Shown here piece by piece: positions 35,931 through 46,673 of a stretch of 64,000 nt of DNA. Position 1 is the stretch's first letter. Each line of letters opens with the position of its first letter. The notes beneath the pieces are model-generated. The model was not told the origin of the DNA. It saw nothing but the letters and a program-made list of their open reading frames with translations, and searched no databases. Both the position numbers and the translations under genes were made by a program. The stretch covers positions 3,224,001 to 3,288,000 of the forward strand of contig JAUCEF010000016.1 in the NCBI GenBank assembly GCA_033558025.1, read 5' to 3'. This stretch comes from Phytophthora sp. 'mugwort'. Lineage: Eukaryota; Oomycota; Peronosporomycetes; Peronosporales; Peronosporaceae.

Positions 35931-36242
35931 TAAGTTAGACCTGCGAGGCAGGATACACGTGCTGGCCTACCGGTATGCAAGAAGAAGAACCGAATCAACC
36001 AATAATTGCAGGATAAGCTTGCGTGTGGTAACAGCAATGATGAAACAAAAAGGGAAGAAGAGGTAATGGATCGAGGGCCGCGACGGTCTTTTAGAATCGC
36101 AGGACCGAAATAAGCAGTCGAGAGTCGCGAGTATGCCTTTGTGCCGCACCAGCGTACCGGAAAACAAGTGAACATGTTGAAAATTGGGAGTTAGGTTTGG
36201 GAGTTGTATATCTTGATTGTTGCTGCGTGTTGTTTGCTGTTG
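35931..36242. other. Convergent intergenic region
   Basis: About 310 bp between the ends of the kinase gene (+) and beta-helix gene (-). No gene; it holds the two 3' untranslated regions. Confidence 0.5.
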
Positions 36243-39163
36243 TCAGGTGCACGTCGTCGCGAAGCAGTTGATGGAGCAGTTGTAGTACAGGTGCGACTTG
36301 GTCGCCCCCGTCCCATCGCAGTCCAGTTGAGCCTCAAATGGACCTGTGCAGACCAATGAAGACGGATCAGATTCGTAGCCGCTGGTGCAGGCCAGCGAAG
36401 TCCCAAGTGTTTGCTGAAGCGCAGCGTTGGAGTTTCCGCACCCGTCTTGTTGTGCACACGGCCCGCCGCAGGTTTCCTGATACGTTTGCTCAGCGTATTC
36501 GCAACTTCTGGTGATAATTTGCCACTGGGCTTGAGTGGGCAGGTTAATTATCTGGTTGGGGGTGACTACATGGAAGCCCAAGTAGACGTCTGTGACCGAA
36601 TTGAAGTATTCCGGCGCAGTAGCTGTGAGATCGATCGTCTCGCCGGGCCGGACAACAACTTCTCGCGAAGTGGCGTCATCCCACGCTACACCCGACGCGG
36701 TTACTCGAAGGCGAGCGTAATTGTTGTGCACCGAGCAGCAACCCGAGCAACTGCTGTATGTGAATGGCGTGGGCTCTCCATACAGAGATCCGACACGGCC
36801 ACTACCAGAGAAACATTCCGGGGCCCCAACGAGCTTTGCGACGGTGTTAACGTCAAATCCAAGCAACGGCACGGTCACCTCGTACTGTGTTGCAAGATGC
36901 GGAGCCGGAGTGACTGGTATTACTTTTTCTCCAAGATTGTTGATGGGGCGTATCAACGGGAGCCCGTCATCATAGTTGGCTCCATTGGCATTGATCACAT
37001 GGTATGCCGCCGCAGTAAATGGTGCAATGTTCGCAGCACCATTGCTGGACTCAGTACTCTTCGGGGCATCGAAGATGAGATTACCGTACAATGTCGTTTG
37101 CTTCGCCCCGACAACCATGATGGCTGCCGAATGTGCAACTTGCTGGCCGAAGTGATGGACTTGATTGAAGGAGATATTAACGGCACGTGGTACGAGGAGG
37201 TGGCTGCGTACGGGCTCATGATATGAGTTGAGCTGGAAGTTGCGCCGTCCAAGCACAGAAATGCCATGGCTACCTACGAACGAGACGTTGTTATTCGTGA
37301 TCTGGATGTTCTCGTTCTCACCGGAGACCATAATTGCGTTGCCACCAATTTTCTCGAAGCTGCAGAACTCGATTGTCGTGTTCGTCACAGACTCCAGAAA
37401 GAACGATGCCACACGTGTCATGGGCCACGCAGATCCGGGAATCCGCTCGTCTACAGTACAGCAAAATATCGTGATTAGCCTGAGGCAGTTGTGAAATTGC
37501 GCGCTCACAACTTACAAATATTCAAGTGATGAAGCTGCGTTCCGGAGAACGTGAGATAGCGAAAGCGAAGATTTGACGCTTTAGTGAATGAGGTGGTCTC
37601 TTTTAGCGTCGTGTGGGCGTGTGACGGTGTGACATACTGATTCTCACGGGAACCACTCACGCGCAGCAATTGATGAAGCAGCGGAATCTCGAGGACACTA
37701 CTGGCCAACATGGTCGCAGTAGTCGATGATTGTAGCGGGATCAGATACAACCGCTGCGTGGAGACGTCGAAGAACCACTCACCTGGGGAATCTAGCTCTT
37801 GAAACACATTTTCCACTCGAATCGCTGGATCAGGGCTTGAAGGACCAGGACCGTCCGTGAAGATATCTTTCGAAAGCTCTGACCCGCCAGCACCAAGTTG
37901 CAGCGTATTGGCTACAATGTCAATTGAGGCGAGTGAATAGTGCAAGCTTGCAGGTTGTGTACTCTGTGGTCGCAGGTCTGCCATAATATCCTTCACATTT
38001 GTCCACGTTGATACACGACTCGAGAATGTGGTCCCGTTGTAGAGAACTTCCGATTCCACAACGTCCACGGATGTGTACGAGCAGGCGAAGGTCTGTGCAG
38101 GAAGCGATGAGTCTACCAAACAGTTTGGGAACCCTGCACGAGGCAGCAGGACATCATTGACATATAGTGTTGTGAACGTAGCAAAATCCTCGGGCTTGGC
38201 TGGAACGACCCCCGTCGTGCGGCCCGGCAGGATGGAGGACAAATCTGTTCGAAAGACCTTGAGCACTTGTGATCCTCCAATTGCAGAGGTTACCGTGACC
38301 GATCGATCTAAACTCCACGTTAAAGTTCCAGCAGCTATCAGCTTCGATCCAGAAATCACGACCTTTTCACAGCCACGACACGACAGCGAACAAATCTCGA
38401 CGCAATCCTCTTCCTTGCGTAAATCCTTGCCAAACAAATGCGTAAACTTGTCGTAGAAAACCTCACTATATCGCTTTCGAGCGATATGGGCTTGACACGC
38501 AACCATGCAACCAGAAACACACATCGCCATCGAACTACCTTCAGCGTAGCAGGTGTGCCCAACGTCGTTGTTCTTGTCCAGACACACGGTCCCAATGTCA
38601 GTGCCGACATTTTGGGCAGTTACTGGCATCACGACGAGTGAATTGGCGCTGCGGTTGACTCCCATCTGCGCGAACGGATCCACAGGCCCTTCCCAGTCGT
38701 CGATGTTGCCCACTCCATTCCAAAGTAGCCGCGGAGGAACACCCGATCCAGAGCGATAAGGAAATGCCCGAGTCGAAACCACAGCCTTCTCTACTGCTGC
38801 GTCGCAGTAGGCTGCGTACGTGACCGGCACGTCACCGGCAGCACCCGAGTCATCGACAGTGAAATCAAACGTTTCCGCCAGCTCGTATCGTCCTGCTCGA
38901 AGGAAAACATTGATGGATGCTTTGCTGTTTGACGCGAGTTTGTTCATGGCTCGGACTTCTCGCTGCACTCGTGGAAGCGTCTTGAAAGGCTGGGTAAAGC
39001 TCCCATCCGCATTTCCAGTGTCACTACCCTCAGGAGATACATACAGATCGATGGAAGTAGCTGCTGCTTCTTCTACAGCGAGTACAGCGAGGAAGATGAA
39101 CAACAAGAAACACCTACAGCAGCCTTGACGCCCACAGACGAAGGATGGAGTATCGTTCTTCAT
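36243..39163 (-). CDS. Secreted right-handed beta-helix protein
   Basis: Two exons, 39163-37516 and 37450-36243, spliced to 951 residues; the junction reads HLNIYERIPGSAW. The N-terminus has a hydrophobic core (FLLFIFLAVLAV) ahead of EEAAATSID, so a secretion signal is likely. The opening LYVSPEGSDTGNADGSFTQP is the start typical of parallel beta-helix proteins of the pectate-lyase-like fold. Beta-helix rungs continue after the splice with TNTTIEFCSFEKIGGNAIMV, NIQITNNNVSFVGSHGISVL and NISFNQVHHFG. A cysteine-rich insert (CVSGCMVACQ, CVEICSLSCRGCEKV) and a cysteine-rich C-terminus suggest disulphides in an extracellular protein. Such proteins often act on polysaccharides, but catalytic residues cannot be assigned. 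The upstream minus strand has CTTCATTTGTC, a possible initiator, next to a 15-A run. Confidence 0.82.
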
Positions 39164-39340
39164 TTACTAGAACAAGACAAATGAAGGGTCGTCAGTTAGT
39201 AGTTAGAACAAAAAAAAAAAAAAATACATGGAGCATGTTAAGGTATTTTGATGGCAAAGCGATGGCCTCTTCATTATCTTGCGTAACCCCGTTCGCTACA
39301 ACGACAATGCAGCTTATGACGCTAGGTCTGTGGCAACTTT

Positions 39341-40572
39341 TTAGTCGGTCGCCGTCTTCGCCAGCGCCAGGATGGTGAAACGCATCTCGCCTTCGTCTCG
39401 ATCCATAAACTTCTTAATGACCTGGCAGGCGTCCTAAAAGGGAGAAAAACAGCATAGCGTTAGTTGGCTTACAAAAACGGGCAGGAAGGGGTGTGTACAG
39501 TACCTGCAGAACGGTGTCTGGGCTCGAAGGTCCGTGATTGATGGGACGCTTCTTCCGCCCGTCGAGCTCGTACAGGATGCCATCCACGCAACTACATACA
39601 ACACAGTAAATACATTTAGTTGCATGGATCCCACGAAGTAAGAGTTTTGTGCATAGCTCCATACCTAAAGCATACGAAGTGCGTGTTGATCGGGTCGTCC
39701 ACGCTCTCCAGTTGCTGCAATAGCAAAATTCAGCATCCAGATCGCCCAACAATATACAATTAAACCCTCACACCTCTGATTGACCAGCATCCGCTGCGCT
39801 GCTGTGCGTTTCCTCCAGCTACCATGTATAAAAACACCGTCACAATATCCACTCCAATAAAACCTGTTTCAAACATCTCTCCCCCCACCTCGTCGTCTTC
39901 TTCAAGGTACTGCGCGATCTCCTCGGGCGTCTTGGTCTCTGTCATGTTGAAAAACTTGTCCAAATAGCTCCCAGGAGCTGTCATAACAGAACAAAAATAA
40001 AAATAAGTTAGCATTTTAGCTTGGTGTCCATAGCGACAGTCCGACAACTCACTCAGCTGCACTAGGTGGCGCATGTTGCCGATGGCATGCAGAATGCCCA
40101 CGGTGCCGCACGCGTTACCTTCAGTAAAAGCAATTATACAAAAAATCATTCAGCGTTTCACATTTTTTGACTTCAACTTCAACCTGACAGTTGCCGTACC
40201 AACAGTTTGGCGCATGTAGTAGACGTTGGGGGACACTGTCTGCCCCTCCTTCTCGATTCTGGCTGCTTCCTGCTTATCTGCTTTCTCCGTCTGGAGTCCA
40301 CATGCATTTTCACAACAACTTGTTTAAATACCCCTACCTATTGTCACATTGTTTTAACAGCTGTTTCGTACATGCGGCTTAATGGGGAAGAGCATGATGA
40401 CCGCCACCACGGGGGACGGCACCATGGCCAGAGCCCACTCCTCGGTGCTGAGTACGTCGCAGAAGCTGAAATGGGAAGTGGGGAACCCTATCTTCTCCAC
40501 GTACGAGTTCATAACCTCCGGGTTGGACTCGAGCGGGAACCAGCGCTTGTGCTTGCCCTCGTTGTCGCTCAT
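39341..40572 (-). CDS. UCHL3: Ubiquitin carboxyl-terminal hydrolase, UCHL3 type
   Basis: Eight exons on the minus strand: 40572-40372, 40290-40200, 40118-40053, 39977-39889, 39818-39774, 39714-39665, 39591-39504 and 39433-39341, giving 240 residues (human UCHL3 has 230). All introns are GT-AG and 55-81 bp. The four catalytic elements are visible after splicing: oxyanion Gln and catalytic Cys in MRQTVGNACGTVG, catalytic His in NTHFVCF, and Asp in ILYELDGRK. The distance from YLE to the HF motif equals that in human UCHL3, which fixed the choice of donor after DDE at 39889. The enzyme removes small adducts from the ubiquitin or NEDD8 C-terminus in the cytosol. The gene is divergent from the PA/ankyrin gene, with 260 bp between starts; TCATTTCGC upstream on the minus strand may be the initiator. 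Confidence 0.92.
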
Positions 40573-40832
40573 CTTAGATCGCGTGGGTAAAAGCGAAATG
40601 ACTACAACAAGTAGAAAAATGAATGGCTACCCCTGCCAAACGCGATATAGATGCCACTGCCATTGATTCCGCAATCATTGTTGGGGGTAAAATGCCTACT
40701 GTATCCATTAGAGCTGAAATCCCTACAAGCACTATTTCCGATCGATTTAGACAGGCGATCCAAAGATCCACTCGAAAGGTCGTTGATTGGCATCCGGTGT
40801 AGCATTTCCTCTAGTGGTCGTACGTAGCTCGT

Positions 40833-43800
40833 ATGCCGTCGGACACAGACGTCGAGCCACTGCCTGTAATGGCTACAGCTAATCAGGAGTTCGCCTTCGT
40901 CTCTTGGGACGGCAGCAATGGACGCAAAGCTTGTCCATTGGCCACCTTCGGGTCCCGAGAGCCTCAAGTGCGCAGCATTCGTTTGGCCTGTGCCGAGCCG
41001 CCGCGTGCTGACCAACCGGAGCTCAAGAACGCGGCGGAATTGCGAGGAGCCATTGCGTTGGTGGTGCGCGGAGGCTGCAGCTTTGCCCACAAGGCCAGAT
41101 TGCTGCAGAGAGCGGGGGCAGTGGCCATGTTGCTGGCCAACAACACGAGAGAGGAGCCACTCGCGGCGTTCACGATGGGCGAGTCGTCTGAAGAACTGGA
41201 AGACAACAAGAAGAATCTAAAGGTGGAACCGATCGCTATTCCCTGTGTGATGATGTGTTTGCGTGATGTGAGAGAGCTGTTCCAGAAATTCCCACCGTCT
41301 GTGAAGAACGGAGTGCTAAATTTCGAGATTTTAGAGAGTGAAGAGGGGGCAGTTGTTGCCGAGACGTGCTTGAAAGAACAGAGGCTGCGACACGGAGCTG
41401 CAGAGTCAGGGAAAGGCTGGAAGGCGATCAAGCGCACGACGACGTCAATTATCAAGCTACTCGAGCCCCAGAACACGACGGCATCGGATACAAGTGTAGT
41501 GGAAGTTTCGAGTTTGGCGGAAGGTGGTGGACGTGGAGACGAAAAGTTAGTAGAAAGTGGCACTGACACTACTACGACGCGAGAGAAACAGCCACCGCTG
41601 CTCGCATTCGTCCAATGGGCCACAAGTTCTTCGACGTACGAGATCTGTTTTGCCCCATTATCGGATTTCTGCACGGCAAGTGCTGGTGCATCATACATGG
41701 GCAAGTTGGTGGCTTGTGATCCACTCCCTGCTGATAAACCGCTCCGAAATGCAGCGCAATTGAGTGGATCTGTCGCTCTACTGAGACGAGGGTCTTGCTC
41801 GTTTCCTGAGAAGTTGGAGCGTGTACAGCGTGCAGGAGCTGTGGCCGCCATCGTGTGTAACGACGATGAACAAGACCTGGACGCAGCTTTCGTTATGAGT
41901 GTCGACCATATCGACGCCGCCAACGCGACGCTCCCGGCTGTTATGATTTCACACAACACTTTCTTACGTATTCAACCAGCTTTGAACGTCAGTACTGCAA
42001 GAATCCTCTGTCTAGCTGGCGATGTGGCCGTCGACGCGCTGTTAGCGTCGAGTGGAAAGTCTGTTTCGTTTATTAACGTGCCGACGCCAATCCCCAATCA
42101 AGTACCAGCAAAGAACCCGGTCGACGCTGTCCCTGACCTCGTTTTTGATCTCCATGTGGCCTGTCACGAGGGAGATCATGGCGCATGTCAACGCGTGCTA
42201 GCACGTCTTGAGGACGACGAAGCTAAACGTAAACTGATGAATACTTCCAATCTCTCGAATGGTCTGACAGCACTGCATCACGCTTGTGCTGGTGGCAATG
42301 ACAATGTGGTTGAACTCTTACTGCAGCTTGGTGCAGCTCCCGATGCACTGGATCTCGCATTACAGACACCATTACACGTTGCATGTGCTGCCAGTCACGT
42401 TCAATGTGCTCGTCTACTGCTTCGTGCTGAAGGAGCGACAAGCCAAGTCCCTACTGTGCTTTACAATGCAGATGAAGAGTACGGAGGACTTGCTATTACG
42501 CGCCACATTGGAGGAGCCACGGCAATGCACGAAGCTGCTCGAGCAGGTTCTGCTGAATGTATTGAGCTGCTTCTAGCGTGTAATGCTCGAACGACGACAA
42601 AAAATGAGTACGTATTTCTCGGCGTAAATGCACAAGACGTGGAAGGCAGAACTCCTCTTCATATGGCCTGTGAAGCAGCACATCCAGAGTGTGTCATGTA
42701 TCTTGTGGCTGCGAATGCAGACGTGAATATCAAGGACTACAATGGCCGCTCGCCTTTGTTTGTTACTTGTGAAGGAGCAAACAACTCCACGAAAGAAGCA
42801 CAAGCTGGTCAAATTGCTGCGAAATTAATCTGCTCTGGAGCTGAAGTGCAAGAGGAAGAGACGGACGTTGTAACACGTAGTGAACTTGACCAATTGCTGC
42901 TGGATCGTATCGAGTCGCCAGCTCTTCGACGTGAACTGGAAGTGGTTTATCTCAAGCACGAAGCGCGTAAAACTCGAGTGGAGAATGACCAGCTCCGGAA
43001 AGAGAATGAAGCAGTGAATGACCACCTTCGAGCCCTTGAAACAAAGTTTGATGAACTACAAAGTCAAATTATCAAGCAGGAACAATATCGACAGCAACTT
43101 GAACAGCTTCAGCTGCAGTTTCAGATGATTCTACACTTCCAGTCATGCAGTAAAGTACCGTCTTCCTCAACGGAACGGAAGATCTCGGAGATTTTCACGA
43201 CAATTGCGACGGATAAAGCGACAGACAAAAAGGAGCAGGAGCTGGCACTCGATGCAGCTCTGGCACGTGATTTGGGCAAGCGGTGCCACCGTCTCAGCCA
43301 ATTTCTGTTAGCTGAACAATATTTTCAACAATCTTTGGAACTTTTTCCACTTCCAGGTGTGCGTCGACTACTCGAAATGACTCGAAAAACCCAAAAACCC
43401 AGGGACGAGACTGAAAATCCCAGTTCACTTGCCAATGGTTCGCCTTGTTTAATAAGCGACGCAGTATATAGCACTACAAAATGTGCCAGAATTCAACAAC
43501 TACACGACTTGAGGACCACAATTGAGGCTGCACCACAAGCTCGTGCTCTGCTGGACCGTGAGCTAAGTAAACTTGACGCTTTTTCTGAAGATGACAAGGA
43601 ATTTCCAGTGTCGTGTCGTTGGGTGGAATGGCTATTGTCACTGCCATGGGGGGAATCGAGTTTTGGATTGCGAAATGATGAACTCTACACGATAAAACGG
43701 AGCGAGTTTGAGTGTTTAGATACAATTGATGCCTGTGGACTGGACAGGAGACGGAATCAAGCTGCACGGACGATTCAGTGCGAGTTTCGGAAGCAATATG

Positions 43801-44375
43801 CTGCTCGGTTAAGTGCACGAGTCACAGCAGCTACGAGACTTCAAGCTGTCGTAAAGGGGAACTGTGTGCGTCGACGATACACCAAGGAAAAGCAAACAAC
43901 ACGCGCTGTTGCTCTAACCAACAGTCAAGAGAGTGGAGAGCTGGTGCGAGCTTCTGACGTCGATTACACGGCCACGGTGGACCCTGCGATAGCGAAGAGA
44001 CTACCACATCATTATTCCGTGAAGGAACTTGTGGTTGGTCGACTTATTTACTACAAAGAGAGCAAGATGCGTGTGGTGCAGCTAGTCAAATGTGCCCAAA
44101 GAGGGTTATTACTACAGGACAAGACGAAAGCAACGGGAGTTTATTTAGTGTGGACAAGGTGGGGGACAGACCTCGATACGTTGTGTCAAGCTTCATTGAG
44201 TGGGCCGTATGACACCCAAGAGGATGCACAACGACGATTCAATCGCATCACCCGTGAGGAAAAGAGTCGCTACGTGTCTGAGCATGACGTCCATGAAGAT
44301 AGTATGACTTATGAGAGTGGGTTTCCTTTTCTTAGAGACATTGGAGACTCGAGAGATAGCGTCGCATCTGCTTAG
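40833..44375 (+). CDS. PA-PA-ankyrin-coiled-coil-Lon-like-IQ-WGR protein
   Basis: Intronless, 1,180 residues; the next in-frame ATG is 40869. Two protease-associated (PA) domains come first, with GGCSFAHKARLLQRAGAVAM near residue 80 and GSCSFPEKLERVQRAGAVAA near 320. Four or five ankyrin repeats follow (about 479-670; TALHHACAGG, TPLHVACAAS, TAMHEAARAG, TPLHMACEAA). Then come a coiled coil (about 705-765) and a segment near 889-945 (LLDRELSKLDAFSED, then WVEWLLSLPWGES) resembling the helical region before the AAA domain of Lon proteases. Two IQ-like motifs sit at about 980-1025, and a WGR-like module at about 1061-1150 (LVVGRLIYYKESKM, YLVWTRWGTDLDTL). No protease active site is seen. PA domains are usually lumenal, but no signal peptide is visible, so this is probably a cytosolic or nuclear scaffold. 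Its function is unknown. Confidence 0.85.
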   Translation: MPSDTDVEPLPVMATANQEFAFVSWDGSNGRKACPLATFGSREPQVRSIRLACAEPPRADQPELKNAAELRGAIALVVRGGCSFAHKARLLQRAGAVAMLLANNTREEPLAAFTMGESSEELEDNKKNLKVEPIAIPCVMMCLRDVRELFQKFPPSVKNGVLNFEILESEEGAVVAETCLKEQRLRHGAAESGKGWKAIKRTTTSIIKLLEPQNTTASDTSVVEVSSLAEGGGRGDEKLVESGTDTTTTREKQPPLLAFVQWATSSSTYEICFAPLSDFCTASAGASYMGKLVACDPLPADKPLRNAAQLSGSVALLRRGSCSFPEKLERVQRAGAVAAIVCNDDEQDLDAAFVMSVDHIDAANATLPAVMISHNTFLRIQPALNVSTARILCLAGDVAVDALLASSGKSVSFINVPTPIPNQVPAKNPVDAVPDLVFDLHVACHEGDHGACQRVLARLEDDEAKRKLMNTSNLSNGLTALHHACAGGNDNVVELLLQLGAAPDALDLALQTPLHVACAASHVQCARLLLRAEGATSQVPTVLYNADEEYGGLAITRHIGGATAMHEAARAGSAECIELLLACNARTTTKNEYVFLGVNAQDVEGRTPLHMACEAAHPECVMYLVAANADVNIKDYNGRSPLFVTCEGANNSTKEAQAGQIAAKLICSGAEVQEEETDVVTRSELDQLLLDRIESPALRRELEVVYLKHEARKTRVENDQLRKENEAVNDHLRALETKFDELQSQIIKQEQYRQQLEQLQLQFQMILHFQSCSKVPSSSTERKISEIFTTIATDKATDKKEQELALDAALARDLGKRCHRLSQFLLAEQYFQQSLELFPLPGVRRLLEMTRKTQKPRDETENPSSLANGSPCLISDAVYSTTKCARIQQLHDLRTTIEAAPQARALLDRELSKLDAFSEDDKEFPVSCRWVEWLLSLPWGESSFGLRNDELYTIKRSEFECLDTIDACGLDRRRNQAARTIQCEFRKQYAARLSARVTAATRLQAVVKGNCVRRRYTKEKQTTRAVALTNSQESGELVRASDVDYTATVDPAIAKRLPHHYSVKELVVGRLIYYKESKMRVVQLVKCAQRGLLLQDKTKATGVYLVWTRWGTDLDTLCQASLSGPYDTQEDAQRRFNRITREEKSRYVSEHDVHEDSMTYESGFPFLRDIGDSRDSVASA

Positions 44376-44469
44376 TCGTGTATTCCTACGATAAATGACC
44401 ATTTTAACAGTATATTCGCTCGGAAACTATTTTTCGAGGGGTTTCGGCGGCTCACGAGGTCCAAAGCCG

Positions 44470-45726
44470 ATGAATAACACGCGCGAGCACCCCGTGTTCA
44501 AGCGCTTGACCCGTCAGCAGCTGATCGTTCGACGTCGAAGTCTTGGACTCCAGCCGCTGGTTCTGGACCCGACGTTCGCCAGCGCCCGGAAGACGCGGTG
44601 CAAACACTGCGGCCGGCGGTTCAACGCCATCTGGAAGAATTATCTCTGTCATTTGTGCGGTCGATGGGTGTGTGAGCCCTGCTCCAGTGTCATCGAGCGG
44701 GAACGTGAGCTACTGCGTGTTCGGTTCGTGCGCTGCTGCGTCACGTGCACGAAAATGGTCACGAAACTACCGGATCCGGAGCTGCTGCTGCCGTTCGTGG
44801 CCGTGCCGTACGTCACGCGCAGCTCCACGAGTCAACTCGGTCTACACCTGGCCGACGTCTTGCGCACGGACAAGGACCTGCGACCAACGGTGTTGCAGTT
44901 ATTGAGCTGTCTTGGACGTCCTCTTGGTACCAATGCGCAGATCTTGGGCGAAATCCGTGAACACGAGTGGGCAGCGGCGACGGCGGTGGGTTCTAGTACC
45001 GTCACGCTCGAGGTGGCTCACAAGAGTAACAACCATCGACGTCGAGAGAAGCGTCGTACGGGAGATAGTGGCGTGAAGCCAGGCAATCCAGAGTGGGTGC
45101 AGTTCCTAGTTCAGCAATGCTTCGAAGTAGCTCTAACCGAACTGCCAGTACAAGACTGCGTGGTCTCGGAATCGGACGGAACACGGCAGTATCCGATCTT
45201 TTATGAGGAAGAGACTGGTGTGCCCTTCGCTCCTACTGTTCCAAACGAAGTGGCTCGAGATGAATGGATAGCGAACTACAATCTTTTACGACGAGGACTC
45301 GCTAGACAGAAAGAGGTTCAACTCATCTGCCATCTTGCAGCGAAAGAGTTCGATGCCATGACTGCTACCATCACAACAGTACAAGGTGACAAGCAATTGA
45401 CATTCCTTCACGACTCCTGTGTGAGTACTGACCGAGCCAAGAGCTTCTGTGCTCATGCCATGGTCACCGGCTTGCCGTTCCTTGTACGGAACACGATGCT
45501 GGACGTCCGTTTCCGGACTTTGGCATCTGATACTGAAGCGAACATGAACCGTGTGCTCTTCTATCTTGGGTTTCCTATCACTGCGGCGCATACGGATACA
45601 GTCATTGCATTATTATGTGTTGTCGACTCAAAGCCCCGGAAAAGTATCACGACAATGCAGTACTCGGTCATGAAGAAGCTGACGGAGATATTGTCCTCTT
45701 TTTGTGGACAGATTAATGGTGGTTAA
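44470..45726 (+). CDS. FYVE-like zinc finger / GAF domain protein (copy 1)
   Basis: 418 residues from ATG 44470. An in-frame ATG at 44395 lies only 20 bp after the previous stop, and the paralogue aligns to the later start, so I prefer 44470. Residues about 45-95 form a FYVE-related eight-cysteine finger: CKHCGRRFNAIWKNYLCHLC, then VCEPCS, ending CCVTC. The RRHHCR lipid-binding motif is not intact, so PI3P binding is doubtful. The C-terminal half is a GAF-like domain (QLICHLAAKEFDAMTATITT, FYLGFPITA, ALLCVVDSKPRKSITTMQYS). This pairing is one I associate with oomycetes. The role may be lipid or small-molecule sensing. Its TAA stop overlaps the stop codon of the opposite-strand WW/B-box gene. 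A second copy lies at 46674. Confidence 0.85.
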   Translation: MNNTREHPVFKRLTRQQLIVRRRSLGLQPLVLDPTFASARKTRCKHCGRRFNAIWKNYLCHLCGRWVCEPCSSVIERERELLRVRFVRCCVTCTKMVTKLPDPELLLPFVAVPYVTRSSTSQLGLHLADVLRTDKDLRPTVLQLLSCLGRPLGTNAQILGEIREHEWAAATAVGSSTVTLEVAHKSNNHRRREKRRTGDSGVKPGNPEWVQFLVQQCFEVALTELPVQDCVVSESDGTRQYPIFYEEETGVPFAPTVPNEVARDEWIANYNLLRRGLARQKEVQLICHLAAKEFDAMTATITTVQGDKQLTFLHDSCVSTDRAKSFCAHAMVTGLPFLVRNTMLDVRFRTLASDTEANMNRVLFYLGFPITAAHTDTVIALLCVVDSKPRKSITTMQYSVMKKLTEILSSFCGQINGG

Positions 45727-46604
45727 TGCTGTTCGTCCTGGTAAATCATGAATGGTGTACGCAGCTTCGGCACGACCATCGGGAAGCCTGCGCGACCACA
45801 GCACTCGACGAAGCGCAACCCGTTCAAGTGACTTTGTTTCGTTCGATCGCAGTGTACAGCATCACAGCAAGTCTCGCAGAAATACTGCGAGTTGCAGTCC
45901 AGACAAAGTACATTTGCAGGCTGCTTGATGCTGTGTATCGCACACTGAGAACACATTTGTACGGGCGTAGAGGGCTTGACGTCACGGTTAATAGGAAGAC
46001 GCATTGGAAGAATCTTTGCGAGTAAAGCTTGACGTTGTTCCTTCTGATCCTTTAGCTCCCGTTCCAGTTGTACAGTCTCTAGAGGATGACGCCACGTGCT
46101 GTGATTTGTCTCGAGATTCCAATAGTAAACAGTGTACGGTGGATCGTCCAAGAAGCAGCGCTGCCAGCCTTGACGCAGTAGAATCGCCTCTTCCTCTGCT
46201 ATCATGGGATCGGGTATCTCAGTTACTGTGAAGAGTGTGGAGAAAAGCTGGTCCGAATCCCCCACTTTCAATAGACTACAGGCATTTAAGACGAGGTCTT
46301 GACGTTGATCCACAAAATGCTGCTGTTGGCGAAGCCACGCTGTACTTGCGTCTGCCACTTGGTACCAGCTTTCATGGTAATCTACTAGGTGCGTCGCACA
46401 ATAGACAAGGACTAATACACTGGTCCAGATCTGGTTGGACAGGTCGTCCTTTGGTGTCGTCACGAGGAGGAATCGTTGATAAGGAATGGACAGACATCTC
46501 GCCAATGCTTTGGACGGTGCCCAGCTTTGAGTCGCACGGAAGCTGCGGCAAATCACATCGACAGCTTTTTCGGGTGGCGTTGAACCATCATGCGGCGTCT
46601 TCAT
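45723..46604 (-). CDS. WW domain / B-box-like zinc finger protein
   Basis: Intronless, 293 residues, start ATG 46604. Residues about 145-175 form a WW domain (GWQRCFLDDPPYTVYYWNLE and then STWRHP), with both signature Trp. A short coiled coil follows. Residues about 215-260 contain a B-box-like finger: MCSQCAIHS, VLCLDCNSQYFCETCCDAVH, KQSHLNG. The N-terminal 110 residues (for example IWTSVLVLVYCATHLVDYHE) resemble the small helical C-terminal module of some VIT/vWA proteins, at low confidence. WW domains bind proline-rich motifs and B-boxes mediate protein contacts, so this is probably an adaptor. Its stop (complement 45723-45725) and the stop of the FYVE-GAF gene (45724-45726) share the palindrome TTAA. 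Its start is 70 bp from the next FYVE-GAF start. Confidence 0.82.
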   Translation of the reverse strand: MKTPHDGSTPPEKAVDVICRSFRATQSWAPSKALARCLSIPYQRFLLVTTPKDDLSNQIWTSVLVLVYCATHLVDYHESWYQVADASTAWLRQQQHFVDQRQDLVLNACSLLKVGDSDQLFSTLFTVTEIPDPMIAEEEAILLRQGWQRCFLDDPPYTVYYWNLETNHSTWRHPLETVQLERELKDQKEQRQALLAKILPMRLPINRDVKPSTPVQMCSQCAIHSIKQPANVLCLDCNSQYFCETCCDAVHCDRTKQSHLNGLRFVECCGRAGFPMVVPKLRTPFMIYQDEQH

Positions 46605-46673
46605 ATTGTTAGACTTGATGGTAGCTCACTAACGACCTTCACAGTATTCCTAGAGGGGGTTTCGCTTTCGTGA

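Noticed and set aside
39760..40149. An alternative longer fourth exon of the UCHL3 gene (donor at 39863)
   Set aside because: It puts the next exon out of frame or loses LEETHSSAADAGQSE. The donor at 39888 restores the exact family spacing to the catalytic His.
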